Positions 1 through 12,455 of a stretch of 64,000 nt of DNA are shown piece after piece (the first letter of the stretch is position 1; every line of letters starts with the position of its first letter). The position numbers and the translations under genes were made by a program. The notes below the pieces were generated by a model, which worked only from the letters and a program-made list of their open reading frames with translations, had not been told where the DNA came from and searched no databases. This DNA comes from Lasioglossum baleicum (lineage: Eukaryota; Arthropoda; Insecta; Hymenoptera; Halictidae): assembly GCF_051020765.1 (NCBI RefSeq), contig NC_134933.1, positions 13,055,461 through 13,119,460 of the forward strand, written 5' to 3'.

Positions 1-302
1 CTTAATCAGTTCCTGATGTTTGCACTTATACCGAATAGGACGTGTAAACCAACCTTTCCCATAAGAACTAATGTAAAAATGATTAATCTGTTCTCATGTA
101 AAAGAAACTCCCATTGATATTATACCTACATCAACTCCGAATATAATTGATAATTAATTTCATTTTTCCTCCGAGATAATTTTTTAAAAATTATGAAAAT
201 TTTTGAAAAAAATGTCGTATACCGAACAGTGCAAAATTTGTACGTCCAAACAGGAAGTATTCCGAATTGGACGTACTCCAACGTATACCGAGGTACTACT
301 GT
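1..302. mobile_element. Possible pogo/Tigger-like DNA transposon end, cut by the window edge
   Basis: The reverse complement of the stretch ending near 302 begins CAGTAGTACCTCGGTATACG, which resembles the terminal repeats of Tigger/pogo elements. The motif TATACCGAA recurs inside (near 28 and 218). The other end would be left of the window. Weak call. Confidence 0.3.
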
Positions 303-835
303 ATTTCAAATTACTTTATAAAAATAACAAGAATGTGTCTATCTTCAAATTTTTTAAACAATACATCTATAGAATCTGAATAATTGTAAATTAAAGATAT
401 CAGAACATCTAGTGTTAAAAGTGAACGATTTAGTTTTTGAAAACAGATTCCTAGTATTATATTTCAGAATATTAGTTTTAAACCCATTGGGGTTAATTTA
501 ACCCTATCAGTTTCGCGGAGGGTTAATAGTGTTCCTGGTTAACGCGAAGGGTTAATCTTCGAGGGGTTAAGTCCGAAATTCGGAGTGCGCTTAGCGGATC
601 GCCGCGTGAGATCCGAATCGATTCGGGGTTTAGGGAGCAAAAATGAAATTGCAAATCGCGAGAACGGCGACGGGCGTTATCGATCGCCGTAATGGCAGCT
701 CGGCTGTGATTTCCATGGGACCGCAGACGAGCGGGCACCGTGTAATAGTCCTCCTTGAAGATTAACCAATTTCGGCCGACGTTTCATCGTTTAATGGCAC
801 GCGCAATCGACCATGAAATTCCTGGCGTGATCTAG

Positions 836-3800
836 GATTCCAATTTCTCGACGTACCAGCGTATGTGGTCCTTCATGGATTCGGCAAAGCCGGAGGTATT
901 TACAAATAGCAACGTGGAGGGCGTGGATCGAGTGATCAAGGGTAAAGGCAGCTACGCATTCCTAATGGAATCCACTTCTATCGAATACGTAATCGAGAGG
1001 ACCTGCGACCTCACTCAAGTCGGCGGTCTCCTGGACTCTAAAGGATATGGCATAGCCATGCCGCCGAGTAAGTGCTATGAAATACTCTAGCGTGCGTGAA
1101 TATACATTCTATGCATACATGTAGGTGTAGGGGGTGCCTCAAAATACAATAGTACCATTTTCTAAACGTGCTCTTTCTCGATCCAAACAAATCGAAAGTG
1201 TGCTTCCTCATTTTTAAAATTGAAGATTCATCTCAAGAAATATTAGGTTGTTGTATATGGAATGTCCGACTTTTAGCAGTGACATCACAAAAAATCAGGT
1301 TGTTTGGTACAATTACAAAGAAGTTATTCTATTTCAAAGGGCGTACGAATTCTTTTTACACTCACTGTGACGATAAAGAAAATTTCAATCTGTACTAGAG
1401 TTAAGAATATGTGTTTGGTCCCATGCTTTTGGAACACCCTGTACAACCGCCAGTATAAACTTGTCAGCAAGATGCACGTTAGCCGATTATACTCGCCCGA
1501 ATAGCTTTCGAGCGATAGAGACGCGGGCTATTTCGGCCGATCGACATGTATATCCTTGATTTATAGTCCCTAGGCAAACGCCGTCGAATCGTGAAGATAA
1601 TTTTTCACGTTCGTTGTACGGATTTATAGGGAAATTAGGAGAGCGCCGATCCCCGCGCATTCCAACGGGAATTTCAACCGATTCCAAGCTTTCGCGCGTT
1701 TTGCGAGAACGAGTGCCGCTGCTTAATATTCCGTGTCTCGTTGGAAAGCGAATCAGTGGTGTCCGTTGGAAAAATATTGTATCTGTAAACATTCGAAAGC
1801 GATACTACATATAGGTCACGGTTTTTCTCATTCTCCCTCGCTTGTGCATGGTTCCCTGTTTCGGTAATAAAGAAACCGTATCGAAATCGAAAGACAAAAT
1901 CTATAAAAATGAAAAATATATTCTGGATAGAAATGAAAATAATATACTTCTGAAATGTTGTTGCGAGGACTGTTTCCAAAGAAAATATCTTAAACATCGT
2001 CGACTGTCGCTTCAGTATGTTCGCTGGTTGGGAGTGATAACTTCGGTGACAGCTTTCGAAAGTTTCGAGAGCGATAAAAGCCAACTGGGAGAGGAGATAA
2101 GACTTTCTCAATATGACCTTGGGACTTCAGATTCGCCGTACAGGACTGCCATAAGCGGGGCGATCCTGAAGCTGCAGGAAGAGGGGAAGTTGCACTTGCT
2201 GAAAACACGCTGGTGGAAGGAGAAACGCGGCGGAGGATCTTGCAGGGTAAGCAAACACAACGTCCTTTATTGTCCTTGTGAAGCGTTCGGCCTGAAAAAC
2301 TTGCGGCTCGCGAGCCGCGGAATCCTCTCCCCACTCCTGGATCCTCCGAGCTGCCACCCCTTTTTGTTATATAGTTTATGGACTGTTAGGAAAAAATGCA
2401 TTTACGCACTAACATCCCCCCTAAAGATGACGATCGGGGGGAAAATGTAGGGCTCGACAGGGTACTCTCGAATGTACCGGGCCAGAAATGCGCAACATTT
2501 CCAGGACTCAAAATTGAGACCTGACCCACCTCCTGCTGGACCAAAGAATGGTGAGCACTGCGACCCGCTATTCGCAGGGTCCCATGGAAATCACCGACAC
2601 AGATTTCTCCGACACGGTTTTCGCCGACAACATTTCTCCGACTCCAGATTTGTCCGACAATAGCTTTGGCCGACAACGCCTTTAACCGACAACGAATTTG
2701 ATCGACAACGATTTTGACCGACAACGAATTTGATCCACAACAATTTAAGGCGACCACAGTATGTATTATCATACAGTATTATCATATGTATTATCATACA
2801 ATATTATCATACTGTGTCTTAAGTCGTTGTGGATCAAATTCGTTGTCGGTCACATTCGTTGTCGATCAAATTCGTTGTCGGTTAAAGGCGTTGTCGGCCA
2901 AAGCTATTGTCGGACAAATCTGGAGTCGGAGAAATGTTGTCGGCGAAAACCGTGACGGAGAAATCTGTGTCGGTGATTTCCATGGGACCCCTACTCGCAT
3001 TACTCCAGTGCTCATATAGCTTTGGATCTCTCCCACGCCTGTTGTCTTATACCGAGCTGCCTCCCCTAAACGTAACATTTACCTTTTATTGCGACGAGGT
3101 GTATTTTTCAGACTTGACAAATCGAGTTGTTTGTCTGTCACCAGGATGATACCTCGAAGAGCAGCTCGACGGCGAACGAGTTGGGCCTCGCCAATGTCGG
3201 CGGCGTGTTCGTGGTTCTGATGGGCGGGATGGGCATCGCATGCGTGATAGCGGTGTGCGAGTTCGTTTGGAAAAGCCGGAAGGTCGCCATTGAGGAACGG
3301 GTGAGTGAGGTCAGATAGCACGTCGAAGAGGGCGTGATCACGCCAGAAGTAACGTCATCCAACACGCATCTCGATCCAGACGCGATCTACCCCGACATAC
3401 CGCGCGAATACATCAGTTGATGTTCGCGCGATGGTGGAGTTCCTCTTTAATGGTCACGGCGCAAGTACAGAACCACTCGGGTTTGATCGTTCTACCGTCC
3501 GATCGACGGAATCACTCAGCCGAAAGATTTGCAAATATTTCATGTCGAGCGAATGTTCTGTATCCGTCATCGTAATCGTTTGCGGCCGGGAATATCATTA
3601 AACTGTTTCCTTTCACTTCGTTGGTGCTATCTGTACAAAGTGTTCCATAAATAAGGGATCAAGGTTTGAATTTTCATTGTTCTTACGTACACGTTTCACC
3701 ACAGGCTCGCTTTTTGCTTCTGATATACAAAGTGAGTCTAAATGCCCAAACATTGAGCATTAATGATTCCGCATTATCTAGTGTATAAATAGATTGCATG

Positions 3801-6800
3801 GCTATCGAGAAGATTGTATTTTCGGGTATTAGATATTAGAACTTTTGTAAATTATAAAACCATAGTACTGGCAATACATCATACTGTCGTACATAAGAAT
3901 AGCTATACGACTAACTCACATGCTAAAGTTCTAGAGGAAAGAACCCAAACTTTGATTTCTTATTTTTTGAACGCACTGTGTGTTTTCCGTGATTTGATTC
4001 CATATCGATTATTATAAAATTACTAATTATTAGATTCAGCATAGACATGTATGTCCTTTTAACTTACATCGTTCGCAACGCCTTGATTTCAATCCTGTAC
4101 GATTTCTGTTCGAATCGAAGAAATTCATACACCTTTACATTACAGCTTCCAAATCTCGTATCGAAGTGATTTGTGTATTAGTTTGATATTCGAAAATAAG
4201 AAACGTTATATTTGTACGTGGAATTGAACAGTCCCCACCTGAGGAATATTCGGAAGAATTCAGATTATATTTTACAAGTTATAATATAACTTTTATAAGT
4301 TTCAGTAATTGGATCATTTTGATTCTATGGAATTTTTTACGACAGTCAATCGCAATGTGCCACACACAACACTGACTACCGAGCAGTAAACGCGTGTACA
4401 CTGATTTACAATAATAACCAGATTGAATCCATTCATTTTGATTATGAGCTAATTTTGATTCGTCTGGATGCGACAAGATAGTAAAGCTTTTGCTCGGAAA
4501 AAAGAGATTTGAAGCGAAAGGATCATTGACGTTCAATTAATTTCGCGACGGTAGAACGGTAGGGAATGGAAAAATCGATGCTGGGAAGGTTGGGAAGCGT
4601 GAAGCGAGCCGTTCCGAGAGGAACATTCCTTTGCGGGAATGAAATTAAGACACAGTGATACGACGCGGCAGCGGGAAACTCGCATGCGAAGGGGATCGCG
4701 TGTCTACAATATGTATTCGAGCTACCGCTTGCGTACATTCAAGCGGTAAGCAAATAGGCAAGTATTTGAGAAGGGCTCGTCCACAAATACGGATATGCAG
4801 CTTTGCGACGGCGACCTCGCGCACTCGAGAGCAAACAATCCTACAAGCCAACAAACGTTGGTATCGCTGTTCCCCTTCGGACTGCGATACTTCAGACCAC
4901 AACAGAGTGGCCACAATACTACCCTCGATTCTGAAACTGTTAATCGTTCTTGCTTGACATCGAGGGCGGAACGTAATTGTCGCATAACCCACAAGCGTTC
5001 CCCGTGTTTCCATTCGGAAATACGATATTATTAATTTTTACGTGACTATTGTCCTGCCAAGTAGACTTCCGTATAACGTGATCGAAACATTGTTTAAAAC
5101 GACTGTGTATACATATGCACTACCGGCTAAAATTTCTAGAATCACGGTGTAAATTCAGAGAAACAGGAGGTTTATAAGAAGGACTGAATGCCTTTAGAAC
5201 AATCAAGGAAGATTAACTTGTCAAAAAAACTTACGAATAGTATGTTTTACATCTTGTATTATTTTCTTTTTATCAAGGCATGCGTATTTTTCTTCAAATT
5301 GCTCTTTCATTAAAAACACCGCCTTTATTTTTAATAACAGCCTGACATATTCAGTGCATCCTGACAATTAGTTTTTCGAATGTTTCTAATTTGATATTTC
5401 TCCAAGCTCCTTGTAGAATTGCCAAAGATGTCCCTAGAAAAATGCATTCCAAATATTGTGTTACACTGGGTGTATAAACTATAGAAGAGCATTATGGACA
5501 TAAGAAAATGCTGATATCTGTTAAGAAATATTATACAACTAGTTAATATTTGATATTATAACGATGGATCATTTCAAAATTTATCGATATATTCGATTTT
5601 TATAAAAATCAGCAAGTGATTCCAAACTTTTGGCCGGTGGTGTATATATATATTTGGATCACTAAATGTGCGTCAACTTCATATTAGATGATTGAAAAAA
5701 TCCCGATTTAAAAATAAAGTTTTATTAGTCAATTGTACAGTCACCACTGCGAAAATCGGGGAGGACTTTTTGCAATCATCCAATAGAATTGCTGCTTTAT
5801 TATTCTACGATTCCATAATGAATTCATAAGAAATATTCTTTTCCACCGTAGTCGCAAAGATCTTATTCTGTTGTTTGTACCTGCGGGACACAGTATTAAA
5901 CTTCGGGATCCCAGGCAAAGCCTTGCGATCCCAATCCTTATTGAAGAAAGAAAGAATTACATAAAAGAAACTCTGTTGTCGTTTCTCAATTATCTTATTC
6001 CAGACGAATCACTTTACATTGAGCTTATTACAATTTCCGTTCTATCTGGTACACGCCGTTAATTTCTCGACTCGTAAAGAGGAATATTAAAACGAGTTCC
6101 GTGCGCTTGCTGCTACTGCTGTTTCACTAACTCCGGTTCTCGGCTCGTGCTCCTTTGTCCTTTCACTCGAGAGGAATCGTACACCGTGTTTGTCATTTCC
6201 CGGCTATAATTTCCTTCTCTTTTGTGTCCGCTAAGCTTGTTTGCCTCTTAGAAATTTAATTGGAAAATCATTGTTGCGCCGGTACGTTCTTTAAGTTTCT
6301 TTTTCACGCTGACGGCGCTCTCGTTGCGTGTGTTGCGTCGCCATATTGATTCGTCGATCATTGATATTCTCACCTGGCCGCAATCTTACCCGAGCACTTT
6401 GCTATTCTGTTTTAGAAGCAGAAATCCTCGGGGAAACCGATCTGCGAAGCTTTTACCGATCTACACTAGCGGACGGTATAATGATCCCGCTCGCAAAACA
6501 AACAAACGAAAAAAAAAATGTCTCACACATTCCTAAGCCCGAGAAAACCGTGTCTGACCCGATGGACCTAAGGAGGAACTCCACCATGAGTGATCGAGAA
6601 CTGTGTGAAACACTGACAGACACGAAAAACGTGTAGAAAGTTGAAAAAAAAAAGAAACGAAACGTATAATCAAAACGAAGGAGCAACGATCCTCGACCTT
6701 TCCAGTTTTTCTTTCGTCCTCGTCGGAAATCCCAGCAGACAATCTAGCGCGACGATCGATCAAAAGGCTCGCTAACAATTAAACGAAGTAACTAAGAATC

Positions 6801-9800
6801 AGCGAAATAATCAATTTCTCTCTCTCTCTTTTTCTCTCTCAGAAACAAAATAAACGAAATCTGTTCATACATTTCCCTTGGAAGGTTCGCGTCGTTGCCA
6901 ATTGAAATTGGAAAGGTCAACGCGTTTGCCATATTGCTCATATCAAAACTCTTAGATTAATTGACGACGACTTCAAGCCTCGCAGCGAGAAGCAACAGTC
7001 TCCCGGGTGAATTTGTTAATGTAAAGAAACAAAAAAAAATACCGCGGCGTATACCTCTCGAGCTGACGCGCCGCGAACCGCGACTGAATTAAGTGTTGCA
7101 GATTAACGAAAAATATTTACAAACAATCACGATTTTATACCGAATAGTTAATTAATGTATAGCGTGAGGTTGCTAACGTTTTATTGTATATGTACATATT
7201 GTGTAGTTTCGAGGGAGTGGCCAGCCATGCCACCACCGCGCGGAGTCCGTATGTTTCTGATAACAGAGAGAAATGATAACGAAAAACCGCGAACGAAAAA
7301 AAAGACAGCTCGGATCGAACGTTGTCTGTCGTCAGAGAATTATAGGACCGCGCAAACAAGCCCACGGATCCTTTAGTGAGACACGAAAGAACATATACGA
7401 TAGTCGGCTCTGTATGTTTCGGCTCGTACACTTGTATCATATAAATTACCGTAATGGCGGCGTCTCGGTTTCTTCCAACCAACGATATAATCATTCCGAC
7501 CGGCTACCGAGTTCTCAAACTTCATTTTTATTTGATTTACAACTTCATAACTCATCTATGCCGCAAGAACACCAATTAGTTTTCTTGCTCTTTCGACTCA
7601 TTTAAGTGAGTAGTATACTCGATTCTAATTACTACTATCTTCTGCACGCTCATAGCAACGGGTACGTCTCGTTTATTGTCATTGGATTTCTTACTTCATT
7701 CATTCCATTGCAATCTACCTGTGGCCTGTCTCCTTTATTTCACTGTTCTCCTATTTCAGTCGCCTAATTCTTTTTTATTAATAGTAACGTTTAGAATCGA
7801 CTTCTTAAAAATATGTAAAATTTTAGGCGAAAGGGACTTTGTTTGAATTATAAAATTCGAATCTTGGAATCGATGTTATTCTTCAGATATTTTTAATGAT
7901 AACGTAGCCGTCTAGTTCCTTTTTATTAGTAGCGTTAGCGTTAAGAATTAATTTCTTAAAAATATATAAAATTATAAAATTCGAACCTTGGAATTTTCTT
8001 AATGATGTTATTGTTCAGATATTTTTAATGATAAAGTAGATCTAGGAACAACTCGAAACGCTGCCAATACGGTAATTAGAAACGGTCGCATTGCAAAACA
8101 CGTAGGGTTTAAGTGGATCGCATACGATTCGGAAGGACACGCGCACGATGTGTGACAGTTTAGTATGACATTGTTAGTTGTGTCGCAATGTTTCTTGCCT
8201 CTCTTTCTCTCTCGCCACGGATACACAGGAGGTGAGCAACTTTTGTACTTTGTCTCTGCTATTTGTTGTGTCACAGCACTGGAACGAAATAAATCATCAA
8301 GCATGAATTTTTAGACAGAGTTCTTTTTGTGTCACCAGCCTGCTTCTCATATTTTCTACCACTTTTTCTTTTACTGTGTATTACGATCATTTTCGTTTCG
8401 TGCCAATTTAACAATTTTTTCGGTTAAACTTCACCCTGCGTAATCAGAAATTCAAGTTTCAATACAGGAGCCAAGTAAAAATTGTATTCTTCTTTTGATT
8501 ATCTTATTAAGCTGAAACTAATACGTTGATGTCCTTAAATATTTTTAAAATGTCCACTACTTTAAATTGCAAATACCCATTGTCGTTGCATAAAATGCAT
8601 AAAATCCACAGTCTAGTTATGAGTGTTTAAAGTTGAGCGATTTTCAGTGTTTTTGACATCTGAAACTTGGATTTTTCGCATTCTCTCGCCAAAATGTAAA
8701 GGATCACATTAGAAATAGGCAAACATTTCTGATTACACAAGGTAAAGTGCAGCCATTTTTTGCTTATTAATAGAGATGTAATCATTCTAATTTGCAATGA
8801 CACCCTCACAAGTCTAAAAAAGAGCTGACGGTACTTAAATATAAAACCAGCACGACGCAAGTTAAAATGCTTTCTACCTATGCCTGATTTCCACACGTCA
8901 CGAAAAATTCCCTGAAAACATTCTTGCAACAAGTGCACGTTCACACACCAATGTTCTAGAATAGAGCTGTCAGCTTCATGCAATGACGCGTATTACCGGA
9001 ACGAAAGAACTGGAAATTCCTGCGGAAAGACGCGATCAGGGCTGACGATATTTGGCCGATTCTCCGTGAACTCGTGGGAACAGTCGTAGACAGTCTCTTT
9101 TTGTCAATTCTCGCAGTCCTCGAGGACATGGCGAACGTTTCCGCGCGAGATTGCGCGAGGGCGCGAGATTCTCGCGTTCGTACAGTCGTTTCGAGATCCG
9201 ACCAGCACATTTGCCGCTCGTAAAAAGTTATAACCTCGATAAACTTGATATCGCGATTTCGTCGAGCGAAGGGCGGGAAGGGGCGAGTGGTCCGCGAATA
9301 TGCTGGCACGCGTCATCGCATTTGGCTGACTTGGACTGGGTCAAAGAAGTATGGGCGCTCTTCGTTCCACATTCATCAGTTTTTACAACTTCATTATTCA
9401 CGGTGGTCCATCTGTAGACTTTTACAAACATTTTACTACGAGAAATCGCCTCGGAAAAAGAAACTCTTTTTTCTAACTCCGGTTTTCTAAATTGGCATCA
9501 GTTAATGAAGCACGTGATGAACTCTTTGTAAATTTCACCTTCGTAAAAAATGTTTCACAAGCATATGTGGATCCAAAAAGCACTTACAACTCGTTGTGCG
9601 AAATATCTTAAGTTGGTATATCTCTCGGATGTAATATAAGTATTGTAAAAATTAATTTCTGATGTGGACGGAAAAATTTGTTTCATTTCATTGTTGCACT
9701 GTAACTCAATTGGTAATTATATCAAAGATATCAAATATTTATTTAATATTTTTTGTATACGTACAACGAGAAACAAAAGTTTCAATAGGAATATAAAATC

Positions 9801-10499
9801 GCCCGGCGGGCCGCGTATTGGCCAGGCCTGGTCTAGGGGCCGCTTAAAACTATTTTATTGCAAGAAATGGCCTTGGAAAAAAAGAATTATTTTCTCTATC
9901 TTAATTTGAAAAACCAACCTCTGCTGTAAAGAATCTGTTTTAAAAATGTTTTATTGCGAGAAATCGCCTTGGAAAAAGTTCTTTTCTTTATCTTAATTTG
10001 AAAATAGATTCTTTAGAGCAGAGGTCGGCAAGTTTTCCTCTTTTCGGTCGTTTTTTCGAAGGCTACGCTCCCTTTTCCCTTTCGCGCCAGCTCAGGCGCG
10101 TATCGTATGAACAGCGCGTGACGCATTAGGGCTGTACCCATATCAATAGGTCTCCACATTACCGTGGAGGTACTATAGTGAATGCGAGGACCTCCTTTGC
10201 CCCTGTGCCAATACTTCGTTGACCCATCGTAGCTTCGCAGGCCGGCCGCGGCTTTTGGGGTCGCAGAAAAGCGTTTGCATCGGTGGTTTGGTCGCACTTT
10301 GCAGAAGTCCGTGTGCTCGGAGATGGCGAGCGAGCTCCGTTACGCCCTGGATTGCGGCAACGGCACGAAAAAGCCGGTGAAAAAGCCGCTGTGTCGTCGC
10401 GAGAGGGAGCAGTCCAATCTGTCGATCGTCTCCGAGGAGGGCAAGTACCCGGCGTGCAACAAGTACAGGCACTTCGTCGGGAAAGCGCCTCTAACCTGA
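836..10499 (+). CDS. Kainate-type ionotropic glutamate receptor subunit, 3' part only (four exons; 5' end outside window)
   Basis: Glutamate-gated cation channel subunit of the plasma membrane. Coding exons read as 836-1067, 2131-2246, 3145-3300 and 10305-10499 (TGA at 10497-10499), each with AG/GT borders and phases that join without frame loss (699 nt). Exon 1 seen here encodes ligand-binding lobe S2, with DSNFSTYQRMW, the ligand-contacting Glu in FLMESTSIEY, and TQVGGLLDSKGYGIAM. The second carries SPYRTAISGAILKLQEEGK and RWWKE. The third carries ELGLANVGGVFVVL and the M4 helix, ending KSRKVAIEER. The last gives the cytoplasmic tail KSVCSEMASELRYAL and continues to KAPLT. The last intron is about 7 kb, so the tail exon is easy to miss. 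The N-terminal domain, S1, pore and M3 must lie upstream of position 1. It is closer to the vertebrate GRIK2 pattern than the downstream paralogue. The family is certain; the exact orthologue is not. Confidence 0.9.
1243..1368. mobile_element. Composite MITE fragment in an intron of the first receptor gene
   Basis: Starts with TTAGGTTGTTGTATATGGAA, the terminal repeat also seen at 60291 and 61350. It runs directly into a second end, GGGCGTACGAAT...ACACTCACTGT, also found at 61225-61262. The same pair of families therefore adjoins at two places in the window. Confidence 0.5.
2577..2990. mobile_element. Foldback-like element: 414-bp palindrome with arms of degenerate 16-bp tandem repeats
   Basis: Starts GGGTCCCATGG and ends CCATGGGACCC. 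Each arm is about 180 bp and made of roughly ten tandem units of 14-16 bp with the pattern CCGACAACGAATTTGA. The other arm is its near-perfect reverse complement. The centre (about 2757-2816) has several TATTATCATA repeats. Flanks are CTATTCGCA (2568-2576) and CTACTCGCA (2991-2999), a 9-bp target duplication with one mismatch. Inverted arms of short tandem repeats plus a 9-bp duplication are the hallmarks of Drosophila Foldback elements. It carries no open frame for a transposase. It sits in the intron between the second and third visible exons of the first receptor gene. Confidence 0.8.
5684..5783. mobile_element. Small mariner-type MITE (100 bp)
   Basis: Ends TTAGATGATTG and CAATCATCCAA are inverted, each followed inward by an inverted AATCGGG-type block, and TA bases flank it. 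The ends match those of the 14796-15032 element, so the two belong to one family. It lies in the 7-kb last intron of the first receptor gene. Confidence 0.6.
7771..8036. repeat. Two diverged direct repeats of about 149-bp period
   Basis: The blocks TTTTTATTARTAG...TTCTTAAAAATAT...AAAATTCGAA...CTTGGAA...CAGATATTTTTAATGATAA occur at about 7771 and again at about 7920, in the same orientation. An old local tandem duplication in the last intron of the first receptor gene. Confidence 0.6.
8457..8614 (-). mobile_element. AGACTGCGGAT-family MITE, inverted and 5'-truncated copy
   Basis: Ends GCATAAAATCCACAGTCTAG. Its interior (GTTGATGTCCTTAAATATTT, CTTATTAAGCTGAAACTAA) is the reverse complement of the interior of the copy at 17209-17408. 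The outer end near 8457 is not clear. Confidence 0.6.
9434..10090. repeat. Cluster of three related repeat units with a hAT-like end
   Basis: The block ACGAGAAATCGCCTYGGAAAA (variants) occurs at about 9437, 9855 and 9957 in the same orientation, each followed by a T-rich stretch. Around the third copy, CCTCTGCTGTAAAGAATCTG (9918) and its near reverse complement ending CAGAGG (10024) form an inverted repeat. CAGAGGTCGGCAAG at 10019 and GGCCCGCGTATTGGCC near 9807 resemble hAT termini. Exact element borders are not resolved. Confidence 0.45.
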
Positions 10500-11876
10500 G
10501 CTCAAAACGATCAAGACGGACGAGAGACCGACGCGATGGATAATCCGATCCCCGTTCCAACGGACTAAAAGACGCGATCGATCAGCGAAGAAAGCAACGA
10601 GGCGCGAATCCAGCCGCCACTGCTCCAGGACGAACCAGAGCAGTTTCACCTCTCGACTTCACTGTATATCCAAGATTTTTTTTTTCTTCTGACTGTTCTC
10701 TCCATCAATTTTTCGCGTCCACCGATCCGAACCCAGCTACACGTAGTTCCCTCCAGGGCTATACACTCCGCAGGATCTACACCGGTCGATCGTTAATCGA
10801 GGCTCGCCAGGAATCCATTGTACCGCGCGGGAGACAACAGCGTAGCTCGTGCGGAAGGATTAACGAGAAAGAGGAAACACGACCAGGCGTTATTTGTCTT
10901 TTGTCGAGCAGATGGGAACAGATGTCTTTAGTAAAAAATGGGGCTCTGCTCGATGGTTTACAGGATCGTGATGGATGCGGTTCAGTGACGATTATTTATT
11001 GCCGATCGAGAATTGTGCCCATAATTATGGAAGTGGTTCAACTCAAAATTTAAAAGAAATGAGCTTATCAGTTACTTATTAAACTAAATTAATTCAATGT
11101 GATTTTTACGGTATTGTCAAAAATATAAACTTAATATCCTTCTCCTTTAAATATCTCGAACAAGAAATATATGACTTGGACCACTTTCATAATTGTCTTG
11201 CGAGTTTACTTCAAAATACGACGTTTAAACTGCGGAGGGTTAATTAATTCATGGTTAATTAATTAATTATTTTATTACAGGATAATGTTTAATTAATGTC
11301 CATAAAGATTCAAACACTTTTCAACTTCTTTCCATACTTTCATGAAATACAACTACACGAAAGGTTTCATTTGTGAATGATATTAAATGCAGTAAGTAAA
11401 TTGAACGTCGATGTCTCCCGCGCGATATGTCACACAGCGCAACGATTTTTCATTTAGCGAAATGTATGCGTGAATGTAACTCGAACGAAAGTGTCATCGA
11501 ACGAACTGGAAGTGAATCGAAATCATCGAGCACGTTCTTAATTTCGAAAGAAAGTATCCTGATATTATTCGAATTGACAAAAGAGGGCTGTACAAATGTC
11601 ATTATCTGTTCGGTGATCGTTCAGATGCTCGAATTTAGTGTAAATAATCGTATTAACCGTTAAGATTACGAATCGTACGATCGCGTCTCTGTTATGGCGT
11701 TGTATTATAGGACGTTCACGGGGAATGCATCTAATCGAACCTACTCGTACATCTAGCCACAAAATGTTTCATTATTTCCATACTGTAAAATAATATGTCT
11801 GTGAAGTGTTTCCGTTTCGACATTATATCGACGCTTCATCGGGTGTAGATAGGACAAGTGACTTTATATATGTATA
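10500..11876. other. 3' UTR and downstream region of the first receptor gene
   Basis: No exon seen. A GC-richer 3' flank (10500-10900) passes into AT-rich DNA. The first plausible poly(A) hexamer is an ATTAAA variant near 11077; no AATAAA was found close to the stop codon. The transcript end cannot be placed by eye. Confidence 0.4.
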
Positions 11877-12455
11877 CAGTAACTCGAATTAATATTCGAA
11901 CGCTCCAAAAAAGACCATAACTTTTTTAATATTGTACTATACGATTTGACATTTTTTGGGAAGCTGGAGCAATCAGTTTACTACAGGATGTGGAAAGATA
12001 TTTTTTCAAAAATTGCAATTAATCGGAATTGTAGAAAAAATACAGCGCGTTTTTGGAGGGAAAAGAGCATTCTAAAATAATTTAAATTGGACATTGTTCA
12101 TATTTGGACATTTTACCGATATTGAAAATTTAAAAAATACGTTTCGTAGATCTGTGTGAATTATATGCACTATGAAAGTTTCATCGAAATCGGTTGATGC
12201 GGGAAGGAACGACAGGCAGTGAAAGACGTAAGAATTCTTATTGTTAGATTTATTGCAGTTAGAGGTCGAAAATCGTGAAAATCTGCAATTTTCACCATCG
12301 TTAAACGTTTGTAGCTCATTGCAACGTCGACAGATTTTGACGAAATTTTCAGAATATGTTTAATTCACACAGTCCAAAAAGTTCAAATCGTATAGTACAA
12401 TATTAAAAAAGTTATCGTCTTTTTTAGAGCGTCCGAATATTAATTCGAGTCACTG
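11877..12455. mobile_element. Palindromic MITE with ends CAGTAACTCGAATTAATATT (579 bp)
   Basis: Terminal inverted repeats of about 50 bp: CAGTAACTCGAATTAATATT at the left, and GAATATTAATTCGAGTCACTG at the right, with TA on both sides. Subterminal TTTTTTAATATTGTAC blocks are inverted as well. A second, more compact copy lies at 20899-21333. No transposase frame, so non-autonomous. Confidence 0.8.

Noticed and set aside
2577..2990. 16-bp repeats of the palindrome as a coding repeat (for example 2714-3019 plus)
   Set aside because: Open frames through the repeats exist on both strands and arise from the repeat period; there is no start or splice context, and the 9-bp target duplication explains the block as an inserted element.
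3301..3318. In-frame TAG after KVAIEER read as the end of a truncated or broken receptor
   Set aside because: A consensus donor (GTGAGT) starts at 3301, the paralogue splices at the same place, and a matching tail exon with a good acceptor exists at 10305-10499.
10019..10040. CAGAGGTCGGCAAG as a complete hAT element
   Set aside because: No matching opposite end with an 8-bp duplication could be placed; kept only as part of the 9434-10090 repeat cluster.
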